Assembly: GCA_014529385.2 (NCBI GenBank)
Contig: CM043960.1
Coordinates: 34,806,896-34,870,895, forward strand
DNA: 64,000 bases
Direction: 5' to 3'
From: Adiantum capillus-veneris
Taxonomy: Eukaryota; Streptophyta; Polypodiopsida; Polypodiales; Pteridaceae
Shown: in pieces, positions 42,774 to 57,837 of the stretch
How positions within the stretch are numbered: the stretch's first letter is position 1
Layout: every line of letters begins with the position of its first letter
Translations under genes and position numbers: made by a program
Notes under the pieces: generated by a model
What the model was told of the DNA's origin: nothing
What the model saw: only the letters and a program-made list of their open reading frames with translations
Databases searched by the model: none

Positions 42774-44185
42774 ATGGCTGACAATAATCAAGAGAGTAGA
42801 ACGAGTATTGATAACTTTGATTTTGCACATGAAGGTGCTAATGATGATGCTCCCATGTTTATCAAGTGTCTTGTTTCTAAGCTGCAACAAGCTATGGGAA
42901 ACCCAGCCCTACAAGGTGAAGTTTTCCAACAACTTCATAGTTATGGGATTCTCCAAACTCCCCCAAAAGAGAGAGCACCTGAGAAGTCTCTTCGAGAGAT
43001 TTCCAAGAGAGGGCTCTCTACGGTGAGAGAAGAGGAGAACCCATATGAAGCGCTTAAACGATTACTAGCGGGCTTACCTCCATCCAAGAAGAAAGGTGAA
43101 GTCTCTATTGTAGAGGCTTCCCCAAGAGAAGGAGAAAGAAGTGAGTCTCCCAATACTTCTGAAGATGTGGCTCCAAGAAGACGGCAGCCTCAACGATCTC
43201 CAACTCCCCCCAAGAGAGAAAGATTGCCGGAAAGTCCTCCTCCTCGTTATCACAAAAAGGAAGAGAGGTACCAAAAGAAGGAAAAGGAGAGAAAGAGGTC
43301 ACTCATATTCCAATGAAGGTAGCGGCTCTTCTCTCAAAGAGCCCAAAAGGAAAGGCCATCGCAAGTCCTATCCGGTATGGAGAAGGTCCAAGAAGCTGAA
43401 GAAGTTCAAGGAGGGAGGAAAGGACACCACTTTTCTTACCTATGATGGCACCTTCGGTGCTACGGACAAGATCTTGGCATTCATCCAACAGTTTGATGTG
43501 GCCTTTGGTGATGAGGTCTTCATGGAGTCCTCTAAACTGCGTCAGGTATCTATGCATTTTCACAGCTCCGCTCGTCAATGGTGGGCTAGCCTACGAGCCC
43601 AAAGGAAAGCTCCAAGGACATGGAAGGCTTTAAGAGCCTCCATCATGAAACAATTTCTAGCAAGCAACACTAAATGTCCTCACAGAATGGCAAAGCTTGA
43701 AACTCTCTCCCTATGAGTCTATCCAGAAGTATGTAGATAAGTTTTGGGATTTACTTCTCAAGGCCAGAGTCTACAAAAAGATAGGCTTTGAGGAGCAAAA
43801 GCAACAATTTTGTGCGGGTCTTTTTGACGAGATGGCCAAGTATATCAACTCACAAAGGCCTAATGCCATATCGGCGGTCATACACCATACTATGGTCGCC
43901 TCTCAAATCAATTTCTAACAAGGGGTTAAGAGAAACTCTAAGCCCATGGAAGTGAAGGATCAAAATGAGCCTAGAGGAAGGAATAATGCTCAAACTTCCT
44001 CCAAAGGCAACTCTAGCAACACCGATAACAAAGCTAAGGAGAAAGGAGTCTACAAAGGTAAGAATAGACTCTCTCCAACAGAGCTAGAGTGTTATCGTAA
44101 GGATAACAAATGCTACAAGTGTGGACAACAAGGGCATGTCTATCGTGCTTGTCCCCAAAGAAATGCATGCAACAAGCCGCCTTGA
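42774..44185 (+). pseudogene. Element F gag (broken)
   Basis: Starts MADNNQESRTSID at 42774, parallel to element G at 55753. Pieces in three frames (to 43316, 43141-43716, 43697-43918, 43946-44185) cover an N-terminal helical region, a Ser/Pro/Arg-rich region, the capsid region (FLTYDGTFGATDKILAFIQQFD, ARQWWASL, KYVDKFWD) and zinc knuckle CYKCGQQGHVYRAC (about 44113-44154). TGA at 44183-44185 ends it. At least two frameshifts and a stop are present relative to G. Confidence 0.8.
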
Positions 44186-46300
44186 GTTTCTATGCTAGAA
44201 ACTCCAAAAGAGGATGCTCATAGCAAAAGGCTTTTGTTTTTCCTAAGCTAGGAGATATGTACATACATGTTTATGAGTCGGGTAGCATCCTATACCGTGT
44301 AAATATGCATGCTTTTCGTAAGTTAATGAAAATCTATATATATTCATATACATGATTTTTGTTGAAAAGTCTGTAAATGAATTCACTGTTTCAACCACTA
44401 ACAATAATATAAAAAAAGAATGGAATCAAGAGGAATTAGAATTTTCTACATTCCTAAATGGATTCCAAAATGTTTTTATTGATGATACCCCCGTGAGCTA
44501 TCTCCACAATGAGGGGACAATGACCATGCAATGGAGCTTTTACCACGAAGCTCACTGCCTAATAAGCCTCCTTATTGAGCTTTATAAGCTCCACAAGAGG
44601 AGTTCAAAAGGCAATAGCATGAACTGGTAAGTTTTGAGAGAGATTAGGCTTTCCTCTAACCAAAAGAAAAGTGGATTTTTACAAAAGAGATTCAATAATT
44701 AGGTCACATTATCTCTAAAGGTGGTATTTGTATGGAACCACAAAAGGTAGAGGTAATAAAAAGATGGCCTAATCCAAGGAGTCTACATGAGTTGCGAAGC
44801 TCTAAAGGTATGAGTGCATACTAGAGATGCTTCATAGGAAAAATTCATGCTTATAGCAGGTCCAATACATGACTTAACAAAAAAGAACGTTAAGTGTACA
44901 TGGACTACAAAGAGAGAAAAATACTTTTGAAAAGTTCAAAGAGAAACTTATCTCTCAACTTATGCTTACACTACGGGATCTTTCAAAGCTATTTGAGGTC
45001 CAATGTAATGCTTGGATGCATGCCTTCAAGCAAAAATTTGCTTCAAGAAGGGAATACCATAGAATACAAGATTCAAAGACTCAAATCCAATGAGCGAATG
45101 CTAGACATATACCAAAGGAACTACGAACTGTTTTATATGCCGTTGACACATGGAAGTACTTCTTGTGGACTCCATCCATGATACAAACCAAGCTTTTCGA
45201 CAATCAAATGAGGTGGGCAAATTTCTTTTTGCAATTTAAATTTTACATTGCTCACATTGCTGGCAAGCACAAACATGTAGCCGATGCACTTTCCCGATGG
45301 CCAAGGGTAGATAGGATATCAATAGCAACTTACAATGAACTATATTTTATGATAGTTAAATATGTTTCTAACCCAGGCTTTAGGGATATAATAATAGCCT
45401 TTACAAATGGAAGAAAAAGAACCACTCACGTTAGAGGATGGTTATCTTCCATACCTCAATAGGCTATATCTTCCTCACTTCCCATGCTCCTCCCATATGC
45501 GGGGCAAAGAGGAATTCGAATTTATTCTTTTAGGAATAAAAGCATACTTGTATTGGCTTACCAAGAAACAAGGACATACAAGAGTTTGTTTCAAAATGTA
45601 TGGTATACCAAAAGATGAGGTATGATAGAAGGACCATGGCATGCCAACATCTAATTGTGTCGGATAGAAATCCTACCATGACCACTAATTTCTTATAATC
45701 TCTATCAGAACTAGAGTAACCCTCCTATGTTGGCCTACTATTCCAACGGATGGCCAAAAGGAAAATCACAAAACTAATGATCCTTGATCTACTAAAAGCT
45801 TGTGATTCGAGGTAGATCAATGCTCAAAATGGGAGAAGTACTTACCCTAACAACAGTATGTCTCTAATAACATGAACATACTTCTAAGGGGGAAGTACCT
45901 TTCGAGGCTAAAGACGGAAGATCCAAAAGTCCCTTGTAGCTTAAGGTACCTTGGAAGATCTTCATTGAAAAGGAGTATAGCCGAGATCAAAACGAATCTT
46001 TTTAGAAGATTAAACAGGCTATATCCATCTTTTAGCTAGGCAAAAGAGGCTCTTGCCATTAGGCATAAAAGAGCCTTATCCTTTCAAGAAAAAGAAATCT
46101 TTCTTTGGGTCTTACTAAACAATTAAAGTTTCCCAACTATTGGCTCATATATATCATTTTTCATGAGAGCCTATTCGAGCCTTATTAAGGAGATCCACCA
46201 ATAGAGGCTATAAATGTAGACCCATTAGAGATCGAAGATGAAGCAAACGAGCTCCAACCCAAGTTCATCCTTCGACAGGAACACAAGGTATTAAGAAATG
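44186..46300 (+). pseudogene. Element F pol remnants
   Basis: Short scraps align in order with G pol: protease tail and linker (44352-44630, FLNGFQNVFIDD), the RT C-terminus without the palm (about 44650-44780), degraded RNase H, the post-RNase H segment QMRWANFFLQFKFYIAHIAGKH (about 45205-45280), and damaged integrase (to about 46140). No catalytic set survives. Confidence 0.7.
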
Positions 46301-46795
46301 GTAAGATTACTGACAATATCTTATTTAAGTTAAGAATTATCCTTTCAAAGATGCTAAATGCATACAAAGAACATAGCTTAAGGATAATATGAACCTTGTT
46401 AATGATGCTTACAAAGACACAAAAGAGTAAGCAAATGTAAAAGAAATGCATTTTAAATGATCCATGTTTTTGTCTTATAAGACTTTCTTTTTATGTTTCG
46501 TGCACAAATTTTAAGAAGTATGCATACTTAGGATCATGTTTGTGGTGACTACGTCTCCCAAACACCAAGTAGAACTTGTCACTCTATTTTAGAAGTATGA
46601 TATGGACTAAAAAGAGCAGACATGCTTGCGGCAGACAATGTCTCTCAAGCACCAAGTGGATTAGTCATCCACTCTGGAATGATGTCGTAGGGTAAAAATG
46701 GATCCTCTACCCGCTAAGGCCAATGGACTAATGGGTGAGACTTTACCATATCTACCTCATAGTCGAGGACGACTATGATTTCAAGAGGGAGGTAA

Positions 46796-48596
46796 TGTCA
46801 TAAAAACTAATATCTAACCAACCCAAATGATTTTCTCATATTAAACTGATCACTTAATGTGGGAGAATAAACGGGAACAAGGGTTAAGATATAGACATGT
46901 GCTTTTAGATCTATCTCAAGACGGGACCATTGGTAAAGGAGCCCAAATGAGAGATGGTCTATCAAAGAGCAAGGCTAACCAATGGAGCATAAGACCTTAG
47001 GGTTAGCTTCATTGAAGACCTCCAATAATGTGTGTAAAAGTCCTTTGACCTTAGGTAAGCTAGGGCTGAGCTTGAGGCGCGGGAACCCGACTCAGCTTGA
47101 GGTGCTTGTCCTGCTTGTCATGCTTGATGACTAAGGTGCTTGAGGTGCTTGAAATGCTTGAGATGTTAGGGTTGCACTTGAGGTGAGAACCCAGCCCAAG
47201 CTTAAAGTGCTTAAGGGCCAAGCTTGTGGTGGGAACTGGGCCTATGCATGAGGGGTTGAGGTGTCAAAAAGTCAAAGATTCAATCCCTACAAGGAGGGGG
47301 CGAGCCCTACATGAGGGGGGATGAGAGAGAACACCCACACACTCACACAAGGCATGCATGGTACAAAGAAAGCAAAAGTGACACTTGTCAAGTTCCTCCT
47401 CATGTTGCCCTCATGGTGTACCTAAAGCCTATTGGTTGGCCGCCCAAGGGGTCCAATGATAATTTAGGGAATTTAATTAATTGATTTTGCATTTATCAAG
47501 TCCTCTCTCTCAAAGGGGAAAGGGGGACACTTGTCTCAAGGCTACCCTTGCTGCTTGTAATGCCTCCTACTTATGATTGGCTAGGCCTGGAGGGGTCCAA
47601 TGAGCTTCAAGCATGAGCTACAAGGGTAGGTCGACCCAAGCAAGCTAGGGGGTTGCTTAGGGGGTATACTCACCCACACACACTCACAAACACTCTCATT
47701 GTGTGGTATGCAAGGTGCAAGAGCTCCATCTCCTTCTCCAAGCTCCTTGAGAAGTTGAGAGCCTACACCAACACTCTTGGCTATGGAATGCAAATCCAAC
47801 CAAGAGATATGCTTCAATGCTCAAGCTTTCCATCTTCTCTATCTTCATTACTATGCTATTATGTATGCTAAGCAAGAAGAGTGATGATAACTCGGGAATT
47901 ATTTCTTTCTCCTATGGAATACTTCTTCTTCCTCTTCCCTACCCTCATTCCCTGCTAGCTCTCTCCACCTTCGAAGGTGTTTGAGGTCTTGGGACTAAAG
48001 CTTGGGATAGTTAATGCTTTCCACAAAGTGCATGTTATGCTTATTTCAAGAAGGCTAATGGTTTATTGCAAGTAGATTAGTTACTTAATGCAAGTAGATT
48101 AATTGTATTGCAAGGAAGATTAATTGTTGCTTTAGGCACAAGTTGATGCATAAAAGTATACATCCTCATGCACTCAAATGATTTAGGGAACACAAAGACT
48201 AATGATGTTCACGAGTTCTTGATTGTTTTCAAGCTAAGATTGATTGTTGATATTATGCAAAAGCTTGGTGTATGAAGCTTCCATCTCCATACTGCCAAAG
48301 AGGTCTCAAGGAACACAAAGATTGTATTGTACCAAGTCTCTCTTAACGAGAGAATCTATAATACAAATGCCTTTTGGAGGGGGGACCAGCTCCACATAAA
48401 TCCGGTCCTCAATTGTTGTCATACTCTCTAAAATCTCTCTCTCTCTCTCTTGCAAAGGTATTGCTCATGCCTAGTTAATTAAGTGTTATGATTAAGTTGC
48501 TACTACCAATTAAGTTCACCATCTATGCTCTCAAAGTTGCTCACTCTAATCTCTTAATTCCGCTATTCTCTAAGTTCCTAGGCCATTTCCATTACA
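46796..48596 (+). repeat. Element F right LTR
   Basis: 1801 bp. It differs from the left LTR by a shorter minisatellite (about 47095-47165), a shorter CT tract (48436-48450) and scattered substitutions. The hairpin carries one A/C mismatch (GGACCAG..CCGGTCC). Followed by TGGGG. Confidence 0.9.
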
Positions 48597-48601
48597 TGGG
48601 G

Positions 48602-48698
48602 ATAGGCTAAAACATGCTTTTCCTAGGGGGATTACAAAGGGCTTAAGGTACCAACTTATACAACAGCCTTCCGGCAACATCCAGCCAAACCTGATGGG

Positions 48699-48753
<55 letters not shown>
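48602..48753 (+). repeat. Tandem repeat unit 1, remainder
   Basis: Continues unit 1 past element F: ATAGGCTAAAACATGC..GGGGGATTACAAAGGGCTTAAGGTACC, then a GA tract (48703-48752). Matches 49165-49376. Confidence 0.85.
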
Positions 48754-51045
<2,292 letters not shown>

Positions 51046-52117
51046 TCACAAGTAAATGTGGAGTAACAATAACCCTGTAGGGTTTGCCTGATCAATCTCC
51101 ATAAATTTTGAATTATCAAAACCATTTCTATAAAAAGTAGCTATAAGCTGGTGGATGTCCATAGATGCATCGAGGGGATTTGAGTTGCAAAACAGAGTAG
51201 GTTTTAGCTGTGAAAGGATGACTTTGTGTGCCCAATTGCTAGGTCTATTGCTAGCTCTATGGATGTATTTTATGGGAGTTATTTGGAGGGATGTATTTGA
51301 ATTTTCCATCAATTATGGGTAGGGAAAGATTTAGGAATGTTGTTTGTTTATCTTTCTTTCCCTGAATGGTGAGCTCTTTTGGGTAAATGCCTTCCTTAAT
51401 AATGAACCATTCTGGTCTTTGACAGTCTATCCATAGGATGTCATCAAAATATCTAAATGGGGTAGCTAACTCAGTTAACATTGCCCTAGTGGTTGGAGAT
51501 ACTAACATCTTCTCATAGTATTTGTACTCCAAAGCATGTAAATAAATATTACACCATATAGGTGAACATGCAAGCCCCATGGGGATCCCATTAGTTTGTT
51601 GGTATAACTTTTGGTAACATTGAATGTACATATGGTTAATCAACCAAGTATTGGTCTTAATTACATCATCAAGGGAGAAGGAGAGACCGTTCTTATATTT
51701 GGTCTTTGACCAAGTCCCCTCTTGACAGAAAGTAGGGAAGTTTCTTAAAGAAATGTAGGAAGAATTTGATCTTTGGAAAGCACAAGTAATGAGGTAATTA
51801 ATGAGAGGGGATAGACCCATATCTCCATTATGGGGGATATTCTCATAACATTTCTTAATGTCTGTTGAGTAGAATATGCTAGCACCCTTTGGTAGGTTAA
51901 TTACACAATCATACATGGATTCAATAATCCACCAGGATTGTATCCTTGAGTTATGGCATAGAAGAGCTTTTTGGTTAAGTGCCCTAGCTCTTTGTTTCAG
52001 CATAGGTAGGCAAGTCTCCAAGAGGCATGCCATAAGCAACGAGGCTTCTGAATAAATACTAGAAGCTCCACAAGTTAGCCATCTGAAACTATTCTTGTGT
52101 ACTTTAAATGATGCCAT
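51046..52117 (-). pseudogene. Penelope-like reverse transcriptase core and thumb
   Basis: A 286-codon frame from 52117 shows FKVHK (residues 4-8, template-grip motif), RWLTCGASSIYSE, STDIKKCYENIPH (first catalytic Asp, D86), GIPMGLACSPIWCNIYLHALE (177-197), FRYFDDILWID (D225/D226) and a conserved IYPKELTI..FLNLSL block. A one-base frame change near 51270 leads into YIHRASNRPSNWAHK and FYRNGF. The K(V/L)HK, GIPMG and YFDD set, with the preceding VDKAPN..FVCK domain, is what I know from Penelope-like elements, especially the GIPMG-type found widely in animals and some green-lineage genomes. All catalytic Asp residues are kept, but the ORF is split, so activity is unlikely. Confidence 0.65.
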
Positions 52118-52187
52118 TAGAAGGGTAAAGGAGCCCAGGATGGTAAGTTCATTCTTTTAAGAATATCTATGATAGCATAAGAAGGGT

Positions 52188-52739
52188 TCAAGAAGAGAAA
52201 TCACTACTGGTGAGTCTGTATTGAATTTGCTCTTGTATTAGTGCTTTACAAACAAAAAGCGGTTTGTTTGGGGCTTTGTCAACAGATGTAATAAGGTATC
52301 GATGTTTAAGAGAGGAGAATATGACATTCATGTCTACAACAGCATCATAACCAAACTTCTGGGGTAACCATTGCAAACAATAATCATAAAAAGATTGCTT
52401 AACCGAGTTGGAATCTAGAATTGGAGGTAAGACCACTATCTTGTCAGCAAGAAGTTTTAACAAGACCATATACAACTCATTAAAAGCCTCATGTAGATCA
52501 GGGGGGCAAGACGGTATGTGGTTTAACCCCATCATGAGTATCCTTTTAACCTTTTGAGGAACAAGTAGATGCTCCACACTAGCCAAAACATGACCAAGGT
52601 TAGGAACAAAACTAGGGTGAGAAGGGGTGCAATTACAAGAGAAAGGTTCAGCTTTGGAAGTAAACCCGCACTTCTGGTTAAAAAGTAAAAGCTTTAGGGA
52701 AGGTTTGAAGCTCCAGGTGCGAACATACATTTTTCCCAT
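52188..52739 (-). pseudogene. N-terminal domain of the Penelope-like polyprotein
   Basis: 183 codons: FSCNCTPSHPSFVPNLGHVL (CxC then H, a possible zinc site), RILMMGLNHIPS, and near the C-terminus HRYLITSVDKAPNKPLFVCK, the pre-RT motif that links this family. Stops separate it from the RT frame by about 70 bases. Confidence 0.55.
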
Positions 52740-53169
52740 GAAGGGGATAACTCAAAGTTTAATCCAAAAAAGAACAACCCAAAAAGAGATCTTAGACTAG
52801 GTAAGTCCATCAAAGAGTTGCAGTACAAAACGTTGACAAAAAGGCGATCCTTTTTCTTTTGCAAGGGGGCTAGAGATAAACGTCCAGTAGCATCCTTTGA
52901 AACCTACATAAGTGATCAAACATTAGCTTAGAGAAGTGATTTAGCACTCGGGAGGCAGCTTCTATTAAAATCTTGTCGTACTCGTCCATTGGAGTTGGCA
53001 GATGGTTGTCCAAGGTTTACAGGGAAGTTGGGGGTGTTAGAGGTTATAGGTGTCATGCAGCTACCAGCGGGGTCTACTGGTGATGTGGCATTCCAGTTTT
53101 GAATAGGGGGAGGAGCAAAATATGCACCCCTATTAGAGTTAATAAACCTACCCCTACCACAATTTTTTT

Positions 53170-53693
53170 TTAAAAATCCCCTCTGGCTCGTTTTGGGGTC
53201 CTTCCATCATGTACCAAATCCTTGCTAGGGGAGATAGCTTTTCTGATGAAGACATCTACATCTGAAATATTACTGCTAGAAGCATGGATCTGTCCAAATA
53301 AAGACACCTGCTTTACTGCATCCTTGAGCTTCTCTCGGTAAAAAACATGAATTAACAAGGCTTTGATGGCTTCCTGAGCCTCGGTTGCTATCCATCTTAA
53401 GAAGGTTAACATGGACTTCTTAAGGGAAGAGGCAAGGAAGAAGATTGAAAGGTATGCATGATCATCCATAGGGCATGGTCAAACCATAGGATATTGGCAT
53501 CTTTGCAAAAATCCCCTTCTCCCACATGGTCACATCCACATTTAATGAATGGGCGATGCACATTCCAGAGTTGGGTAGTGTAATTAGAATCCTGCCCAGT
53601 AGCGTTGATTAAGCCTTTTACTCCAAGTAGGCATCCCACAGTAGCGTTACATCTCTGTGTCTCAAAGTTGTTCATAGAAAAAGGGCAAGCCAT
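53170..53693 (-). pseudogene. Unrecognised Cys-rich ORF pair upstream of the Penelope-like domain
   Basis: Two overlapping frames (53693-53406 and 53469-53170) read best as one protein with a shift near 53465. The first has many Cys and His (IKCGCDHVGEGDFC). The second is helical with a basic tail (RTPKRARGDF). Same strand and order as the RT, so probably its N-terminal extension, but I do not recognise a domain. Confidence 0.35.
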
Positions 53694-53715
53694 TAAATAA
53701 GACTCAATAATAGTA

Positions 53716-54277
53716 TGTCATAAAATCTAATATCTAACCAACCCAAATGATTTTCTCATATTAAATTTATCACTTTCTGTGGGAGAATAAATGGGAACAA
53801 GTGTTAAGATATAGATATGTGCTTATAGATCTATCTCAACACGGGGCCAATAGTAAAGGGGCCCAAATTGGAGATGGTCTATCAAGAGCAAGGCTAACCA
53901 ATGGAGCATAAGACCTTAGGGTTAGCTTCATTGAATACCTCCAATAATGTGTGTAAAAGTCCTTTGACCTTAGGTAAGCTAGGGCTGAGCTTGAGGTGGG
54001 AACCCGGCCCAAGCTCAAGGTGCTTGTCGTGCTTGAGGTGCTTGTCCTGCTTGAGGTGCTTGACTGGCTCCATGCTTGAGGTGCTTGACTTGGTGCATGA
54101 TTAAGGTGCTTGAGGTGCCTTGAGAAGCTTACCTGAGATGCTTGTGGGAACACCCCCTACTTCAAGTGCTTAGTCATGCTTGATGACTAAGGGGCTTGCT
54201 CATCCAAAGTCAAAAATATCCCTACAAGGAGGGGGGCGAGCCTACAAGGGGGGGGGGGGGGGGGGGGATGAGAGAGA

Positions 54278-54315
<38 letters not shown>

Positions 54316-55339
54316 GGGAAGCCCCAGCTTGAAGAGGCAGCAAGGACACTTGTCAAGTTCCTCCCCATGCTACCCTCATGGTGTGCCTGAAGCCTATTGG
54401 TTGGCCACCCAAGGGGACCAATAATAATTTAGGATATTTAATTAATTGATTTTGCATTTATCAAGTCCTCTCTCTCAAAGGGGAAAGGGGGACACTTGTC
54501 CCAAGGCTACCCATGTTGCTTGTAATGGCTCCTGCTTGTGATTGGCTAAGCCTGGAGGGGTCCAATGAGCTTCAAGCATTAGCTACAAGGGGGGGTCGAC
54601 CCAAGCAAGCTAGGGGGGTGCTTAGGGGGGTATACTCACCCACACACACTCACAAACACTCTTATTGTGTACTATGCAAAGTGCAAGAACTCCCTCTCCT
54701 TCTCCAAGCAAGTAGAGGTTGAGAGCCTACACCAACACTCTTGGCTATGGAGTGCAAATCCATCCAAGAGCCATGCTTCAATGCTTGAGCTTGCCATCTA
54801 TTTCTTCTTCATTACTATGCTATTATGTATTCTAGCACAAGAGTTATGATAAGTGAGGAACTAGCTCTTTCTCGTATGAAATGTTTCTTCTTCCTCTTCC
54901 CTACCCTCATTCCCTGCTAGCTCTCTCCACCTTCGAAGGTGTTTGAGGTCTTGGGACTGACGCTTGGTATAGTTAAAGCTTTCTTCAAGTTTAGGTTATG
55001 CTATGATGGTGATGCATGAAGCTTTCCATCTTCATTGCTTCACCTAGGTCACAAGGAACACAAAGAATGTATTGTAACAAGTCTCTCTTTACGGGAGAAA
55101 TCATAATACAAATGCCTATTTGAGGGGGGACCGGCTCCACATAAATCTGGTCCTCAACTGTTGTCATGTTCTCTAAATTCTCTCTCTTGCAAAAGTATTG
55201 TCCATGCCAAGTTAACTAATTGCTATAATTATGTTGTTATCTTCAATTATGTCTACGCGCTATGCTCACAAAATCATTTCTTGAAAGTACTCTCATTAAA
55301 TTCCGCTACTCTCAAATTGAATAGGCAAATTCCATTACA
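53716..55339 (+). repeat. Element G left LTR
   Basis: 1624 bp, TGTCATAAAATC...TCCATTACA. It shares F's GAGGTGCTTG minisatellite (about 54000-54140), a G run (54249-54267) and a CA tract (54281-54313). The hairpin at 55130-55152 (GGACCGG..CTGGTCC) keeps pairing through a G-U. It lacks F's long CT tract. Confidence 0.85.
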
Positions 55340-55340
55340 T

Positions 55341-55353
55341 TGGTATCAGAGCA
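55341..55353 (+). promoter_or_regulatory. Primer-binding site, initiator tRNA-Met (element G)
   Basis: TGGTATCAGAGCA, exact, one base after the LTR. Confidence 0.9.
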
Positions 55354-55752
55354 TTTGGTTTCTCTTTTCTTGCTTAAGAAGAGAGGTCCTTAAGTAGCCT
55401 ATAAATGGTTGATGTTGTTAATTATAATAGAGTAAGTGGAACTGGGATCTAATATCGGTTTTGTTAAGCCCACTATGTGGGGGATGGTGCACACCTCGGG
55501 AGCTTTGGACTTAATAATGGAGTCTTTTTAGACTTGCCTACGGCTGTACCATTATTGAGCCATAAGAAGTCCGAAAGGAGCTAGCCTTGGCAACTCTGCT
55601 ATGTTAGACCTACTCCTCTACTCTCTATAATTAACCACTTTGAGCCGTGGGTGTAGATACTTAAGAGCCGATTTTCAAAGGCTAAGAGGAGTGGCAACTA
55701 AGGTTTTGAACTGCCAAATCATACACTAAGTATAAACATAAATTTTGTTAAC

Positions 55753-57837
55753 ATGGTTGACAATAATCAAGAGAGTAGAATGAACATTGATAGCTTTGAT
55801 TTTGCACATGAAGGTGCTAATGATGATGCTCCCATGTTTGTGAATTATCTCGTTGCTAGGTTGCAGCAAGCTATGGGCAACCCTGTTTTGCAAGCCGAAG
55901 TTACTCAACAACTTCGTGCTTATGGAATTTCCCTTCCTCTCCCAGAGGAGAGAGAGCTTAGGAGGCCTCTTGAAGAGACCCTCAAAAGAAGACTCTCTCC
56001 CATTCGAGAGGAGGAATCCAAAGAGAAAGAAAACAATGAAAGTCTAAGTTCTTCTGAAGAGGTGGCTCCACGAAGACGGCGGTCTAGACGATCGCATACT
56101 CCTCCCAAGAGGAAAAGAGCAACCTATAGTCCTTCTCCTCATCACTCTGAAAGGCAAGAGAGGAAACAAAGGAAGAAAAGGGCTAGGAAGAGGTCACCCT
56201 CTTCTCCTTCTTCTTCACCTTCGTCCTCTTCCGATGAAAGTTATGGCTATTCTCCTAGAGAATACAAGAGGGGAGGACATCGCAAATCATTTCCTGCATG
56301 GCGAAGGTCACAAAAGCTAAAGAAGTTCAAGGAGGGAGGAAAGAGTATCTCTTTTCTCACCTACGATGGCACCTTTGGTGCTACCGACAAAGTGTTGGCC
56401 TTCATCTAGCAATTTGATGCGGCCTTTGGGGACGAGGGCTTCATAGAGTCCTCCAAGCTACGCCATGTAGCTATGCATTTCCAAAAATCAGCTCGTCAAT
56501 GGTGGGCTAGCCTTCGTGGCAATGGAGAAGCCCCAAAGACATGGAAAACTCTACGAGTTTCCATCATGAAGCAATTTCTTCCAAGCGATACTAAAGATAA
56601 AGTTCTTACCGAATGGCGCGGCTTGAAGCTTCTCTCTCATGAGTCTATCAACAAGTATGTAGACAAGTTTTGGGATTTACATCTCAAAGCTACTGTCTTT
56701 CAAAAGATAGACTTTGCCGAGCAAAGACAACAATTCTGCGTGGGATTACCTGAAGAGATGGCCGAATACATCAACTCTCAACGGCCTGGTACTATTACCG
56801 AAGTAATCCATCACACCATGGTTGCTTCACGCATCAATTTCCATCAAGGGGCTAGACGTAATGTCAAGCCCATGGAAAACAAAGATAAAAATGATGCAAA
56901 GGGGAAATCCAATGCTCAAAATAATTCCCAAGGCACTTCCAACAACAACAATAACAACAACAACAATCGGTCCAAGGAGAAGGGAGTTTACAAAGGTAAA
57001 AACAAACTCTCTCGTGAAGAGCTTGAAGCTTTTTGCAAGGACTATAAATGTTTCAAGTGTGGGGAGCAAGGACATGGCTATCGTTCTTGCCCCAAGAAGA
57101 ATACTTGCAATGAGACTCCTAGGGCTTCCACCATCGAAGCTCCAAAAGAGGATGCTCATTGCAAAGGATCATCACTCTCCTATGCTTGGGGAAACGTAAG
57201 AGAGCATGATGCCTTCATCTTGTTTGACCCTGGCTCTACTCTCAACTTCATATCAATAGAGTTGGCCACCAAGTTGGGCATTCAAGCTTTTGAGATGGGA
57301 GGTATAGTAACAGCTGATGCAGCTTTCAAGGGACAACAAGCCTCCGTTACTCCCTTGATTGGGAAGTTGAGGCTTCATGTCCAAATCTATGTCGACAAAG
57401 AAGACTTCTTCATCTCTCCTCTCCAACATCAGGATGTTATCCTAGGGGCACCATGGTTTGATCGCATGGCTGCCAACATGAAATTCCCTGAAAGGAGAAT
57501 TTACTTCACCTACAGGGGAAAGAACATGTATATAGATGCTAGTGAGCGTGGTCGCACTATTCCACTTGTAAATCCTCTTTCTTTTGATAAATCAATGAAG
57601 AGCTCAGTTTCTGCGTACATGATTTATGTCAAAGAGTCTCTAAAAGCTAATAATGTTTCATCAAATGAAAATGATAGGAATCAAGAAGAGTTAGACTTGT
57701 CTACTTTTCTAAAAGGATTCCAAGATGTGTTCATCGATGAGGGGATGATGACCATCGTATTGAGCTCCTTCCAGGAAGCTCACCGCCTAACAAACCTCCT
57801 TATCGAGTCTCACAAGCTCAATAAGAGGAGATTATGA
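55753..57837 (+). pseudogene. Element G gag and protease (one internal stop, 3' shift)
   Basis: Starts MVDNNQESRMNID. N-terminal helical region, then an Arg/Ser/Pro-rich segment (about 55920-56270), then the capsid region (LTYDGTFGATDKVLAFI, TAG at 56407-56409, QFDAAFG, ARQWWASL, NKYVDKFWDL). A CCHC zinc knuckle CFKCGEQGHGYRSC (about 57049-57090) and a protease with LFDPGSTLNFISIEL follow, then PLIGKLRLH and VILGAPW. An Asn run (AAC)n lies at about 56940-56966. The same frame runs on into the linker, but true homology leaves it near 57770, where the PPNKPPYRVS reading is in another frame. Confidence 0.85.

Larger units (their letters stand above)
40497..48596 (+). mobile_element. Element F: old, degenerate Ty3/gypsy element
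   Basis: LTRs 40497-42359 and 46796-48596, initiator-Met primer site at 42361, purine tract at 46781-46795, and perfect TSD TGGGG (40492-40496, 48597-48601). The internal region carries gag, zinc knuckle, and pieces of pol, all broken; most of protease and the RT palm are lost. Same family as element G. Inserted in a unit of the GA/TG tandem repeat. Confidence 0.92.
51046..53693 (-). mobile_element. Degenerate Penelope-like retroelement (minus)
   Basis: Minus-strand fragments in one order: Cys-rich N-terminal frames (53693-53170), a CNC-containing domain with SVDKAPNKPLFVCK (52739-52188), an RT core (52117-51257) and an RT thumb-like tail (51312-51046). The layout and motifs are those of Penelope-like reverse transcriptases rather than of Ty3, Ty1 or LINE enzymes. 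Frame breaks separate the pieces. No GIY-YIG nuclease was recognised on either side. The left end is undefined; the right end abuts the element G LTR. Confidence 0.6.

Noticed and set aside
54249-54267. Poly-G/poly-C runs (also 2476-2490 and 34057-34085) as functional G-quadruplex sites
   Set aside because: Single homopolymers of uncertain length, likely sequencing- or assembly-sensitive.
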